Assembly: GCA_903917345.1 (NCBI GenBank)
Contig: CAIXAE010000002.1
Location: 22,267-86,266, forward strand
Source of the DNA: an uncultured Methylococcaceae bacterium
GTDB lineage: Bacteria > Pseudomonadota > Gammaproteobacteria > Methylococcales > Methylomonadaceae
Length of the DNA: 64,000 nt
Reading direction: 5' to 3'
Under the pieces are notes generated by a model. That model saw nothing but the letters and a program-made list of their open reading frames with translations. It did not search any database and had not been told where the DNA came from. Of this stretch, positions 43,891 through 53,208 are shown piece by piece; position 1 is the stretch's first letter, and the number at the start of each line of letters is the position of its first letter. Both the position numbers and the translations under genes were made by a program.

Positions 43891-46266
43891 ATGTCCAATT
43901 ATTCGTTATTTGCTACCACCCCCAAAGCCATGGAAACTTTGCTGACCGATGAGTTAAGGGCTTTAGGTATGAACCATATCAAAGCGACGATGGCCGGTGT
44001 GGCATTTGAGGGAGATTTGGAGGACGCTTATCGTGCTTGTTTATGGTCTAGAACGGCTAACCGAATTTTCTTAGTCCTAAGTACTTTTGTTGTTAGATCA
44101 CAGGATGATCTTTATAAAGGTGTGCAAGGTATTAATTGGTTTGAACATATCAACCCTGAAGATACTTTTGCTGTGTCTTTTAGTGCAAAAAACTCCCCCG
44201 TTATTAACAATACACACTTTGGCGCTTTAAAAGTTAAAGACGCTATTGTAGATCAGATGCGTGATAAGTTTGGCGTACGTCCGAGCATTGATACTGAACA
44301 ACCGAATATTCGTATTAATATTTATTTACAAGGGGATCAGGCGCAATTGAGTTTAGATCTTTCGGGTGAAAGTTTACATCGTCGTGGCTATCGTGATGTA
44401 AGCATTAAAGCGCCTATGAAAGAAAACTTAGCAGCAGCGATGTTATTACGGTGTGGTTGGCCGGCTATTGCAAACGAAAAAGGTTCCTTAATTGATCCTA
44501 TGTGTGGATCGGGTACCTTATTACTTGAAGCAGCGATGATTGCCGCAGATTATGCGCCGGGTTTATTACGTGAATATTTTGGCTTTATCGGCTGGAAAAA
44601 ACACGACGCCGCGTGTTGGAAGCGCTTAAAAACAGAAGCTTTGCAACGTCGCAAAGAGGGCATAGAAAAGTTACCGATTATTGTGGGTTTTGATCAAAAT
44701 CGCCATACCGTTAATACGGCCTTAGCGCATATCGCTAATGCTGGTTTACAAAAAAAGATTCATGTAGAGCGTCGCGATATAGCCGATGCTCAACCCGCAG
44801 AGAGTTGGCAACCGGGCTTGTTAATATGTAATCCGCCTTATGGAGAGCGCTTAGGTGATGAAGAAGAAACTGCAGAGTTATATACAACGTTTGGTAATAC
44901 TCTAAAAACTCAGTTTGTGGGTTGGAAAGCCGCGATGATTATTAGTAATCCTGAGTTGGGTTTTCGATTAGGCATACGATCAGAAAAGCCGATTACTTTT
45001 TTTAATGGCGCGCTGGAATGTAAGTTATTACGCTTTAATATCATCGAGAAAAAGTTCTTTATTCCTAAAGCGCGAAATCAAGAAGAGCGTATCGCTAATG
45101 TGATGGCGCTTAGCCAAAATAGCGCAGTTATTTCTGAGTCAACAGGGCCATCAAAAACAGCTTTAGAAGCCATTAAAAAACTTGAATCAGTCACTGAAAG
45201 TAAACCCTCAAAGCCCGTTTATGAGGCAGTTCATAAAGAGGATGTTGTTAGTGAAAAATCGGCAGTAGTTGAGCAGGCTGATGATAAGCCAGTGACTGCA
45301 ATAGGTGCGATCGATTTTGCTAATCGCTTAAAAAAGAATATCAAAAAGCTATCTAAATGGGCTAAGCAAAACACTGTAACTTGTTATCGGCTTTATGATG
45401 CAGATTTGCCTGAGTATGCGGCGGCTGTGGACTTGTATCAGAGTGATAAAACCTGGGTTATCGTGCAAGAATATGAACCGCCCAAGACCATCGATCAACA
45501 AAAAGCCGATCAACGCTTAGCGGGATTGTTGGCAGAGATTCCTCGGGTATTAGGCGTTGATGCAGAGCAAGTCATCTTAAAGATTCGTCGTAAACAAAGA
45601 AACACCGAGCAATACGAAAAACACGGTGAACAAGGTCGGTTCCATTTAGTTGCAGAAGGCGGTTGTAAACTATTAGTCAATTTTGAAGATTATCTTGATA
45701 CCGGTTTATTTTTAGATCACCGGCCTGTGCGTTTAATGATTCAGCAACACGCTAAAGATAAACGCTTCTTAAACTTGTTTGCTTATACCGGTAGTGCAAC
45801 GGTTCATGCGGCAATGGGTGGGGCTAAATCAACCACAACGGTTGATATGTCTAACACTTATTTGCAATGGGCTAAAAATAATCTGGCTCAGAATAGTGTG
45901 GCAGGCACACATGAGTTTATGCAAGCCGATTGTTTAGACTGGTTGTCAGAGCAAGCGAGTCAAATTGATCACCCCACGTATGATTTAATCTTTTTAGATC
46001 CGCCGACATTTTCAAATTCAAAACGCATGGAAGATGCTTTTGATATTCAGAGTGATCATGTGCAACTCATTACGCATGCGATGACTTTGTTAGCCCCTAA
46101 CGGCGTACTTTATTTTTCGACTAATTTTAGGAAGTTCAAGATTGATACTGAGGCGATGGCTGATTTTAATCTAGAAGATATTACGTTGAAGACTATTCCT
46201 GAAGATTTCTCTCGAGATTTAAAAATCCATTATTGTTGGAAGATAACTCATGTTGCGACGCGTTAA
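43891..46266 (+). CDS. rlmL: Bifunctional 23S rRNA methyltransferase RlmKL
   Basis: The protein modifies 23S rRNA at G2445 (RlmL half) and G2069 (RlmK half). Of 791 residues, about 45-155 are a THUMP domain, 160-390 the RlmL domain with DPMCGSGTLLLEAAM and the catalytic ICNPPYGERL, and 520-790 the RlmK domain with RFLNLFAYTGSATVHAA and FLDPPTFSNSKRM. The two halves are joined by an unusually long low-complexity linker (about 395-480), which explains the extra ~90 residues over E. coli RlmL (702). It overlaps acyP by 17 bases. Confidence 0.95.
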   Translation: MSNYSLFATTPKAMETLLTDELRALGMNHIKATMAGVAFEGDLEDAYRACLWSRTANRIFLVLSTFVVRSQDDLYKGVQGINWFEHINPEDTFAVSFSAKNSPVINNTHFGALKVKDAIVDQMRDKFGVRPSIDTEQPNIRINIYLQGDQAQLSLDLSGESLHRRGYRDVSIKAPMKENLAAAMLLRCGWPAIANEKGSLIDPMCGSGTLLLEAAMIAADYAPGLLREYFGFIGWKKHDAACWKRLKTEALQRRKEGIEKLPIIVGFDQNRHTVNTALAHIANAGLQKKIHVERRDIADAQPAESWQPGLLICNPPYGERLGDEEETAELYTTFGNTLKTQFVGWKAAMIISNPELGFRLGIRSEKPITFFNGALECKLLRFNIIEKKFFIPKARNQEERIANVMALSQNSAVISESTGPSKTALEAIKKLESVTESKPSKPVYEAVHKEDVVSEKSAVVEQADDKPVTAIGAIDFANRLKKNIKKLSKWAKQNTVTCYRLYDADLPEYAAAVDLYQSDKTWVIVQEYEPPKTIDQQKADQRLAGLLAEIPRVLGVDAEQVILKIRRKQRNTEQYEKHGEQGRFHLVAEGGCKLLVNFEDYLDTGLFLDHRPVRLMIQQHAKDKRFLNLFAYTGSATVHAAMGGAKSTTTVDMSNTYLQWAKNNLAQNSVAGTHEFMQADCLDWLSEQASQIDHPTYDLIFLDPPTFSNSKRMEDAFDIQSDHVQLITHAMTLLAPNGVLYFSTNFRKFKIDTEAMADFNLEDITLKTIPEDFSRDLKIHYCWKITHVATR

Positions 46267-46522
46267 ATTATTAGTTTCTGGTCGAGTGCAGGGCGTTTAC
46301 TTTCGGATGTTTACGCAAAAGAAAGCCAAGCAATTGGGCATTAACGGCTATGTAAGAAACTTAGAAGATGGTCGAGTAGAGATCATTGCTGAGGCAGAAT
46401 CAGAATTGCTGGATAAAATGATCGCTTGGGCACATAAAGGCCCGATTACCGCAAGAGTGGATCAAGTGGAAAGCGAAGATTTGCTAGTTGATGAGGCTTT
46501 TACGACTTTTGATATTCGCTAA
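46250..46522 (+). CDS. acyP: Acylphosphatase
   Basis: The 90-residue enzyme hydrolyses acylphosphates. It has the active-site pattern VSGRVQGVYFRMFTQKKAKQLGINGYVRNLEDGRVE, in which the catalytic Arg (in VYFR) and Asn (in VRN) are both present. The start lies inside the end of rlmL, so translation is probably coupled. It is convergent with the kinase gene, ten bases away. Confidence 0.93.
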   Translation: MLRRVKLLVSGRVQGVYFRMFTQKKAKQLGINGYVRNLEDGRVEIIAEAESELLDKMIAWAHKGPITARVDQVESEDLLVDEAFTTFDIR

Positions 46523-46532
46523 GTAAGCCAAA

Positions 46533-47093
46533 CTAGGGCTTAAAATCTGCTTGATGAATCACACCCATCTTAAATTCACTGTCTGTTACAAAATCACAGA
46601 AACGCTTATCAATAACACCTGCTTGGCTGAGTTCTTGTAAGTTCAGATTTTGATCAATAGGGGTAGATTTAACTAGAGTCAGTCGTTCTGCAGAGAGTTT
46701 ATTGGCTAACCACGCTGCCAAGCTATCAGAGGTAATATCCCAAGACTCAGGAATATGACTGGCTTCTAACTCCTTTATATCGGGAGACCAGATTGATACA
46801 GGATTTGTTTTTAGCTGCTCGGTGATGCAGCTTGTTGATTCAGCAATGGGCCAATGACTTTTTAAACCGTGTATCAATAACGCCATTTGTTGCATGGCTA
46901 AAATAGCCATTTTATGAGCCGTTGAATCATCAATTTGCCATTGGCGTTGAACAAGCCTAACTTGATCGGCAAACGACCCTCCACCGGGCACGATAACTGT
47001 TTTCTGCTGGCTGTGTTTTTTATCTATTTTGTCTAGGCAGTTAAATAGTGTGTTGGCTTGGGCTAAGCTACCCCCTAGTTTAATAACCTGCAT
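46533..47093 (-). CDS. Amino-acid-kinase family protein, MfnE-like (methanofuran/C1 cofactor synthesis)
   Basis: The 186-residue protein has the amino acid kinase fold: IKLGGSLA (residues 4-11), VIVPGGGSFADQVR (about 33-46), a following DDSTAHKMAILAMQQ, and WDITSDSLAAWLANKL near residue 118. This pattern resembles MfnE, the kinase that phosphorylates aminomethyl-furanmethanol in methanofuran synthesis, whose homologues occur in methylotrophs. It is coupled by one base to pabB, which makes the p-aminobenzoate part of folate and methanopterin, supporting a role in C1 carrier synthesis. Confidence 0.7.
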   Translation of the reverse strand: MQVIKLGGSLAQANTLFNCLDKIDKKHSQQKTVIVPGGGSFADQVRLVQRQWQIDDSTAHKMAILAMQQMALLIHGLKSHWPIAESTSCITEQLKTNPVSIWSPDIKELEASHIPESWDITSDSLAAWLANKLSAERLTLVKSTPIDQNLNLQELSQAGVIDKRFCDFVTDSEFKMGVIHQADFKP

Positions 47094-48460
47094 TATGCGG
47101 AGAATTCTTTTAGTAAATCCAGTAAGGCTTTGGCTTTATCAAAACTTTCTTGATATTCATCTGCCACATCCGAATCATTCACAATACCCCCGCCGGCCCA
47201 AAACCGAATGGTGTTATTAGAATGCACTAAGGTTCGGATGGCGATGTTAGTATCCATATTGCCATTAAAGCCAATATAACCGATAGCGCCACAATATACG
47301 CCACGGCGGTTAGGCTCTAGTTCTTCAATAACTTCCATAGAGCGAATTTTGGGTGCTCCCGTAATAGAGCCTCCGGGAAAACAGGTTTTAAGCAAATCTA
47401 AGGCATGTTGATTATCATCCAATTCACCTGTAATAGTGCTGACTAAATGATGAACCGTGGCATAACTTTCGACATTAAAAATTAATGGCACTTTAACAGA
47501 GCCTTTTTTACAGGTTTTGCCAATGTCATTACGGAGTAAATCTACAATCATCAGGTTTTCAGATTTATCTTTATGGCTGTTCTGTAAGGCGTGTATTTGT
47601 TGTTTGTCCTCCGTTACATTCTCTTTTCTGGGACGGGTGCCTTTAATAGGTTTGGTTTCGACAGTGCCTTCCGTCACTTTTAAAAAGCGTTCTGGAGATG
47701 AACTGAGTACTTGCGTATCAGGTAAGTTTAAATAACCACTAAAAGGCGCAGCATTAAGCTCTCTGAGTTTTAAATAGGCTGTCCAAGGTGAGCCACTACA
47801 CTCAGCGATAAAGCGTTGGGCAAGGTTAACTTGATAGCAGTCACCTTCTTTAAGATATTGTTTAATTTTCTTAAAAGCAGTCTGATAAGTGCCTTCATTC
47901 ATATTAGAACGAACAGTACTTGTGACAACAAAAGGTTTTTTAGCCGGTGTTGTGGGTAATACGCTGAACTGATCAATCAAAGCCTGCCATTGGGCATCGG
48001 TCTGTGTATGTCCTACTAAATAACTTTGCTGTTGATGATGGTCAACAATAACGGCCCAGGTATAGATGCCAATGGCCATGTCTGCGATGTGTTCTGCATC
48101 AGTGGCAATGACGGGCAGTTTTTCTAATCTTCTAGCTAGGTCATAGGAAAAGTAGCCCATAGCGCCACCATTAAAAGGTAGCTCATATTCTGCTGTGCTA
48201 GGATGTAATTCGGTTTTAACAAGATCAAAAGGATCTAGCGTTGATTCTGTGGTTATAGCATCACGGGTGATTTGTGTGATATTGCCTTGTGTGACTAAAG
48301 TGCAAATGGGGGAAGTGCTTATGATGTCGTAACGACCTTGTTGGCTATTAGGAAAGCCGCTGTCTAAGAATATGGCCCAAGGTTGTTCTGCGATGGCAGA
48401 AAATAAAGCTGAGCTATCAGTGAAGTAAGGTAATAAAAAAGTTTTATTTTTGGGTGACAT
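47093..48460 (-). CDS. pabB: Aminodeoxychorismate synthase component I
   Basis: PabB forms 4-amino-4-deoxychorismate from chorismate and ammonia, the first step to p-aminobenzoate. The 455-residue protein has the chorismate-binding C-terminal domain with SSSPERFL, the PabB-type PIKGTRPR (Lys rather than the anthranilate-synthase Ala, about residue 275), DLLRNDIGK, FPGGSITGAPK and AGGGIV. Tetrahydromethanopterin and folate both need this product, and the gene is followed by the MfnE-like kinase. Confidence 0.93.
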   Translation of the reverse strand: MSPKNKTFLLPYFTDSSALFSAIAEQPWAIFLDSGFPNSQQGRYDIISTSPICTLVTQGNITQITRDAITTESTLDPFDLVKTELHPSTAEYELPFNGGAMGYFSYDLARRLEKLPVIATDAEHIADMAIGIYTWAVIVDHHQQQSYLVGHTQTDAQWQALIDQFSVLPTTPAKKPFVVTSTVRSNMNEGTYQTAFKKIKQYLKEGDCYQVNLAQRFIAECSGSPWTAYLKLRELNAAPFSGYLNLPDTQVLSSSPERFLKVTEGTVETKPIKGTRPRKENVTEDKQQIHALQNSHKDKSENLMIVDLLRNDIGKTCKKGSVKVPLIFNVESYATVHHLVSTITGELDDNQHALDLLKTCFPGGSITGAPKIRSMEVIEELEPNRRGVYCGAIGYIGFNGNMDTNIAIRTLVHSNNTIRFWAGGGIVNDSDVADEYQESFDKAKALLDLLKEFSA

Positions 48461-48620
48461 TCAGACGCAGTGTTATTAAAAATCATAAATCCAAGTAGCA
48501 TCTAATCATAAACGCTGGATAGGGTCAATTACACTTCTGGCATTTGCTACTATTCTTAAAGCTTTTATAATAAAGCCCATACACTGTATTCCTCTTTTCT
48601 CTCTAAATTAATCACACTCT

Positions 48621-49295
48621 ATGTCTCAATCTAGTCTTTCGTCTTATGCTTTTAGCTTGATTACGCGGTATTTGTCTAAAAGTATTAGAAAGGTTTATTA
48701 CAGTACTCGCGAATCTATTGGCGAACATAAGCGGGAAATTGTGGTGCAGCAAGTCGGTAATGCCTGCAAAAGTTTGCAAGAAACGAAAGAAGAGTTTGAA
48801 GATACCTTAGAGCGCTTTAAAAGTTTAGTGACCGTTAATGACACGAGCCTAGAGCATAAATATCATTTATTAAATCGCCAATATCAGTTTTGTTGTTCAA
48901 GATCAGAAGCGGTTAGTCACAGAATACAAGCGATTCAAGAAGTGAGTGAGGCTTTATTTAACGAGTGGGAAGGGGAGTTAAATGAATACAGTAATCGTTC
49001 GTTACGCAACAGCAGCAAATTACAATTAAAAGCGGCTAAACAAAATTATGCGCGCTTAATAAAGTCAATGCAAAAAGCTGAGGGTAAAATGCAACCGGTG
49101 CTAGCGGCTTTTAAAGATCAGGTGTTGTATCTTAAGCACAATCTTAATTCTCGAGCGATTGCGGCCTTACAACATGAGTTTATTGAAATGAGTGTGGATA
49201 TTTCGCAGTTGATTTATGCGATGGAGCAAACCATCGAAGAGGCAAATCAGTTTTTCTCAACCTTAGTGGAGCAAAAAAGTTTGCCAATTCGATAG
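48621..49295 (+). CDS. DUF2959 family coiled-coil protein
   Basis: The 224-residue product lacks a signal sequence or clear membrane helix and is almost entirely helical, with two long coiled-coil regions (about residues 20-95 and 130-215). YYSTRESIGEHKREIVVQQV near residue 26 matches the start of DUF2959 proteins, whose function is unknown. Most family members have a lipoprotein signal; here the N-terminus (MSQSSLSSYAFSLITRYLSK) does not look like one. The tandem GTPase genes begin 570 bases downstream on the same strand, with an opposite-strand lipoprotein gene between. Confidence 0.75.
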   Translation: MSQSSLSSYAFSLITRYLSKSIRKVYYSTRESIGEHKREIVVQQVGNACKSLQETKEEFEDTLERFKSLVTVNDTSLEHKYHLLNRQYQFCCSRSEAVSHRIQAIQEVSEALFNEWEGELNEYSNRSLRNSSKLQLKAAKQNYARLIKSMQKAEGKMQPVLAAFKDQVLYLKHNLNSRAIAALQHEFIEMSVDISQLIYAMEQTIEEANQFFSTLVEQKSLPIR

Positions 49296-49324
49296 ATTAG
49301 CTAATAAGTGAGGCGTGCAGTTTT

Positions 49325-49756
49325 TTATAATTTATAGAGTACGTCGTTAGCTTTATCTAAGTTTTGTTGTTCTTTTGATTTAGGTATTTTGTTTTCTTGC
49401 TCGTTTCTTTCTTTACCAAATTTGGTAATCATTTGTTCCCAGCTAGAATATTGTTCATAACCTTTGAACCCAGCTGTTTTTCTTTCTTGGTAAATTTCCT
49501 TGCCTAAAAGAATAATTTCTTCTGGTGTTTTACCGTCAACAGCCTCTAAGAATTCTTTATCGTCTTTTTTGGCATCTCTGATAGTCCAAAAAGAAACTTC
49601 AAATTCAATTCGGCTTTCAGCAGGTAAGCGATTTTTAAGGGCTTTTACTGATCTATAAGCAGTCGAGGCATTGTGACCGTTTATTTGTTGGCCTTTGCCA
49701 CAAGCGATCAAAGTGGAGCAGCTCAATATGAGCAATAAAGCAGGTAGTTTCTTCAT
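49325..49756 (-). CDS. Small lipoprotein (DUF6694-like)
   Basis: The 143-residue product has a lipoprotein signal peptide ending in the lipobox LIAC (Cys at residue 19). The mature part starts GKGQQINGHNAS and is helical and charged, with alternating Lys and Glu. The pattern of an early ING/IDG motif followed by SVKALKNRLPAESRIEFE suits the DUF6694 family. Function is unknown. It lies between the DUF2959 and GTPase genes, on the opposite strand. Confidence 0.65.
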   Translation of the reverse strand: MKKLPALLLILSCSTLIACGKGQQINGHNASTAYRSVKALKNRLPAESRIEFEVSFWTIRDAKKDDKEFLEAVDGKTPEEIILLGKEIYQERKTAGFKGYEQYSSWEQMITKFGKERNEQENKIPKSKEQQNLDKANDVLYKL

Positions 49757-49862
49757 TTATTTAACCTCGAAGTTAGGTGTAGATTCATGTTATGGTATTT
49801 ATAACGCCATATCACCAAACAAAGTAAAATGGTCAGATATTATAACCTTGAGCTAAGCTTAT

Positions 49863-51602
49863 ATGCTGGAATTTATCCAATTATTAAATCATCGTTACCA
49901 AGCAATATTAAGTCAACGTGGTCATGACGTTGATAAAATAATTTATCAGCAACGCATAGATCAGCTAATTCTAACTGAAGCTTTTATGCGTAAAGGTCGT
50001 TTTATTAAGGCTAACAAGCGCCAACCGCTCCAAGTTTCTGTTATTGGTCCCACCCAAGCAGGGAAAAGCTCTATAGTCAATGTACTGCTAGATTCAAATT
50101 TAGCAAATGTAAGTCCGCTGGCTGGGCATACTATTCATCCACAGGGATATGCTAAGCAAGATATTCTGGCTGCGTGCGAAGGCTTACAACACTACTTTGG
50201 TCGATTTCAACAAATGCAGCAACATCAAATGCCTAGAGATCGGCATGACTGTTATTCTTTGTCTCACGTTGATTCAAAGTCAGGGTTTTTACCTGAATGC
50301 GTCTTGTGGGACACCCCCGATTTTGATTCAATTGATTCTGCTACTTATAAAGAGGGTGTGATCAGAGCCATTGCTTTGGCGGACATCATTATCCTTGTAG
50401 TCAGTAAAGAAAAATATGCCGATCAATCAGTTTGGGACATGATGGCTGCACTGGAAGCCTTACATCAACCGACACTTATTTGCTTAAACAAGTTAAGTGA
50501 AGGCTCAGAAGCATTATTACTAAATTCTCTTAAAGAAAAGTGGCAGTTAGTGCGTAGTGATAGTTTTCCAGAAGTGGTACCTTTGTATTATCAAAAAAAT
50601 ATTGGTTTACCTCTTTGGCCAAACTCACATAGAGATCTATTAAAAAAATTAAGCAGTCAGGTTGATCATAAAAAACAAGTGCGTTACGAGCAGGAATTGG
50701 TGCAAAAGTATTGGCCTGAATGGCTAGAACCCGTTGTTTCAGAGCACAATGCCGCCATAGAATGGCAAAAATTAGTGGATCAGGGTATCAAGCAGGCGTT
50801 AGAGAGTTATCAGCGAGACTATTTAAATCATCCTCATCATTACGAAACGTTTCAACATGCTTTAGCTGAGTTATTAGCATTGTTAGAGATTCCTGGTTTG
50901 GCAGGCTTTTTAACAGGCGCTAGAAAAGTATTAACTTGGCCTATCCGAAAGATGATGAAATTGGGCCAGAAGCGATTACACATTGCTGATAGTAGTCAGG
51001 AGTTGGTGTTGTTAAATCAAATCGCTGAACATACCTTAATCCAGTTGATGGATCATCTAATGGATAAAGCAGAAGAGGAACATCAGCGTTTATGGTGGAA
51101 GGAAGTCGGCAGTCTATTACGTCGTCAGCGTCAGGATTTATTACAAAATTTTACACAGGCCGCTTTAAATTATCATTTAGCTTTTCAGCAGGATGTTGAG
51201 AAAACGGCACAGCGTTTGTATCATAAACTTCAGGAACAGCCTTTGGTTTTAAATAGTTTACGCGCTACGCGTGTAACAGCTGATGCGACAGCAATAGCGT
51301 TGACTCTCCATATGGGTGGCATTGGTATCCATGACTTGGTTTTTGCCCCGGCTATGTTAACCATCACTACCTTGCTGACGGAAAGTGCTATGGGTAGTTA
51401 TATGCACAAGGTGGAGAATGATTTAAAGCAACAACAATTACAAGCTGTTAAGCAACGATTGTTTATAGAGAGTATGGGCAACGTCTTGGCTTTGTTACCT
51501 GAACAATTATCTTCCTTAACCCATTTTAATATTACGGATGCCCAGCTTAAAACGGTTGAGCATCAACTGACAGAAAAGCGCCATGGCTTACGATTACTCT
51601 GA
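49863..51602 (+). CDS. Large GTPase A of a tandem pair, dynamin-like layout
   Basis: The 579-residue product has an N-terminal GTPase domain: G1 GPTQAGKSS (about residues 61-69), G3 WDTPDFDS (about 158), and a G4-like LNKLSEG in which the usual NKxD Asp is Ser. A long helical region follows, with a weakly hydrophobic pair (PGLAGFLTGARKVLTWPI, about 345; a Gly/Ala-rich stretch about 475-515) that could touch the membrane. The layout, G domain then helical stalk with a membrane segment, recalls bacterial dynamin-like proteins. It overlaps GTPase B by 20 bases. Function is unknown. Confidence 0.75.
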   Translation: MLEFIQLLNHRYQAILSQRGHDVDKIIYQQRIDQLILTEAFMRKGRFIKANKRQPLQVSVIGPTQAGKSSIVNVLLDSNLANVSPLAGHTIHPQGYAKQDILAACEGLQHYFGRFQQMQQHQMPRDRHDCYSLSHVDSKSGFLPECVLWDTPDFDSIDSATYKEGVIRAIALADIIILVVSKEKYADQSVWDMMAALEALHQPTLICLNKLSEGSEALLLNSLKEKWQLVRSDSFPEVVPLYYQKNIGLPLWPNSHRDLLKKLSSQVDHKKQVRYEQELVQKYWPEWLEPVVSEHNAAIEWQKLVDQGIKQALESYQRDYLNHPHHYETFQHALAELLALLEIPGLAGFLTGARKVLTWPIRKMMKLGQKRLHIADSSQELVLLNQIAEHTLIQLMDHLMDKAEEEHQRLWWKEVGSLLRRQRQDLLQNFTQAALNYHLAFQQDVEKTAQRLYHKLQEQPLVLNSLRATRVTADATAIALTLHMGGIGIHDLVFAPAMLTITTLLTESAMGSYMHKVENDLKQQQLQAVKQRLFIESMGNVLALLPEQLSSLTHFNITDAQLKTVEHQLTEKRHGLRLL

Positions 51603-53208
51603 TTTAGTTAAAAACACGCAGCAATGGGCTGAACAGGCTCAAACTTTAGGTTGGCTTAAGGCCGATGTAGCGCATGAATTAGTCAATTTAGAAAAGACAA
51701 AACCTGATCATTTATTCAGTGATGCGCATGCAGTCGGTAAAGAAGTACGCCCTCTGATTGTCGCTTTTATGGGGGGGACGGGCGTTGGTAAAAGCACATT
51801 GCTTAATAGGTTGGCGGGTAGGGCAATAGCAAAAGCGGGTTTAGAACGACCCACTTCCAGAGAGGTGACTTTATATCACCACGAAAGCATTTCTATACAG
51901 CATTTCCCCGATCAATTTCCCTTAGAAAAGATTAATATCGCGCAACATGATAATCCGGCAAGAAAAGGCTTAGTTTGGATAGATATGCCTGATTTTGATA
52001 GTACAGAGATTAGTAATCAGCAGTTGGTTTTGCAGTGGTTGCCGCATATTGATGTGTTGATTTACGTGGTAAGTCCTGAACGTTATAAAGATGAAAAAGC
52101 CTGGCGAATATTGCTCGCAGAGGGTGCTAAACATGCCTGGTTGTTCGTCCTCAATCAATGGGATAGAGGGCAGTTAGGACAGTTTATTGATTTTAATCAA
52201 CAGTTACATAAAGCAGGTTTTGAGGATCCTGTTATCTACAAAACAGCGTGTATAGCGGGTGAGCAAGATGAGTTTGCCTCATTAGAAGACATGATCACGA
52301 CCTTGGTGGGTAGTCATGTGGTAGAGCAATTAGAATTGCGGGGTAAGCAATTGCGTCAAAATGAGCTGCTGACTAAATTGCAGTCGGTTGAACCCGCCTT
52401 TGGCGATGCGGCGGCTTTTGAAGCATTAACCAGCCTATGGCAATCTAAGTGGCAACACACTGCGCAGTTATTACAGCAAGGTTTTGAGTGGCCGATTCAG
52501 TATATTGCAGAACATTGCGCACAGCATGTGGCTGATTTATTAACGACAAATGCTAATAAACCCCCAGTTTTATGGGATGAATGGGCACAGGCTAGATTTA
52601 ATGATGTGGCGGACGAGTTTATTATCATGCTTGATCAATCAGGTATTCCCGTAGCACCGTTTAAACAACCGATTTATGGCTTACGTGAGAAAGCATCGAA
52701 AATGGTACAAACACAAACAGAAATAGCGACCCGCTTAGCCTTGGCGAATCCCGGTAATGCACTGCAGCGATTTTTCTTAAAAGGTTTACGCGTTAGTGAG
52801 TTGGTTTTACCTTTATTGGCGATGTCTTGGGTGAGCTACAAAGTATTTTTGGGATATTACATGACTAATGCGACAGATAATCACTATCTAGGTGTGGATT
52901 TTGCAATCCACAGCACGTTAATGATTGCGCTGACGTGGTTAATTCCCTTCTTTCTTTTAAAGAAAGCGCAGCCCTCTCTTAAAAGAAGCGCTGTTAAAGG
53001 CTTAAATAAAGGTCTTGATACGGCGTTTTTATTGATTGAAGAGGAATTATTGCTTATCTTGAAAAATCTGGGTCAGCAGCGTGAGAGTGAGTTATCTAAG
53101 CTTTCCCAAATTATTGATCAGTGTCGATCATTGGGAGATACTCCCTATGTTGATCAACCCGTGGGTTCATCTTTACAGCGTATGTTAATTAAACCTTCTG
53201 GCCATTAA
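51583..53208 (+). CDS. Large GTPase B of a tandem pair, with a membrane hairpin
   Basis: The 541-residue product has G1 GGTGVGKST (about residues 64-72), G3 DMPDFDS (about 136) and G4-like LNQWDRG (about 196). After a helical region there are two predicted membrane helices (about residues 405-425 and 448-470) and a final helical tail. The G3 motif DxPDFDS is shared with GTPase A and differs from the DxPG of Era and Ras-like GTPases. Its stop overlaps the stop of the convergent adaptor gene by four bases. Confidence 0.75.
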   Translation: MAYDYSDLVKNTQQWAEQAQTLGWLKADVAHELVNLEKTKPDHLFSDAHAVGKEVRPLIVAFMGGTGVGKSTLLNRLAGRAIAKAGLERPTSREVTLYHHESISIQHFPDQFPLEKINIAQHDNPARKGLVWIDMPDFDSTEISNQQLVLQWLPHIDVLIYVVSPERYKDEKAWRILLAEGAKHAWLFVLNQWDRGQLGQFIDFNQQLHKAGFEDPVIYKTACIAGEQDEFASLEDMITTLVGSHVVEQLELRGKQLRQNELLTKLQSVEPAFGDAAAFEALTSLWQSKWQHTAQLLQQGFEWPIQYIAEHCAQHVADLLTTNANKPPVLWDEWAQARFNDVADEFIIMLDQSGIPVAPFKQPIYGLREKASKMVQTQTEIATRLALANPGNALQRFFLKGLRVSELVLPLLAMSWVSYKVFLGYYMTNATDNHYLGVDFAIHSTLMIALTWLIPFFLLKKAQPSLKRSAVKGLNKGLDTAFLLIEEELLLILKNLGQQRESELSKLSQIIDQCRSLGDTPYVDQPVGSSLQRMLIKPSGH

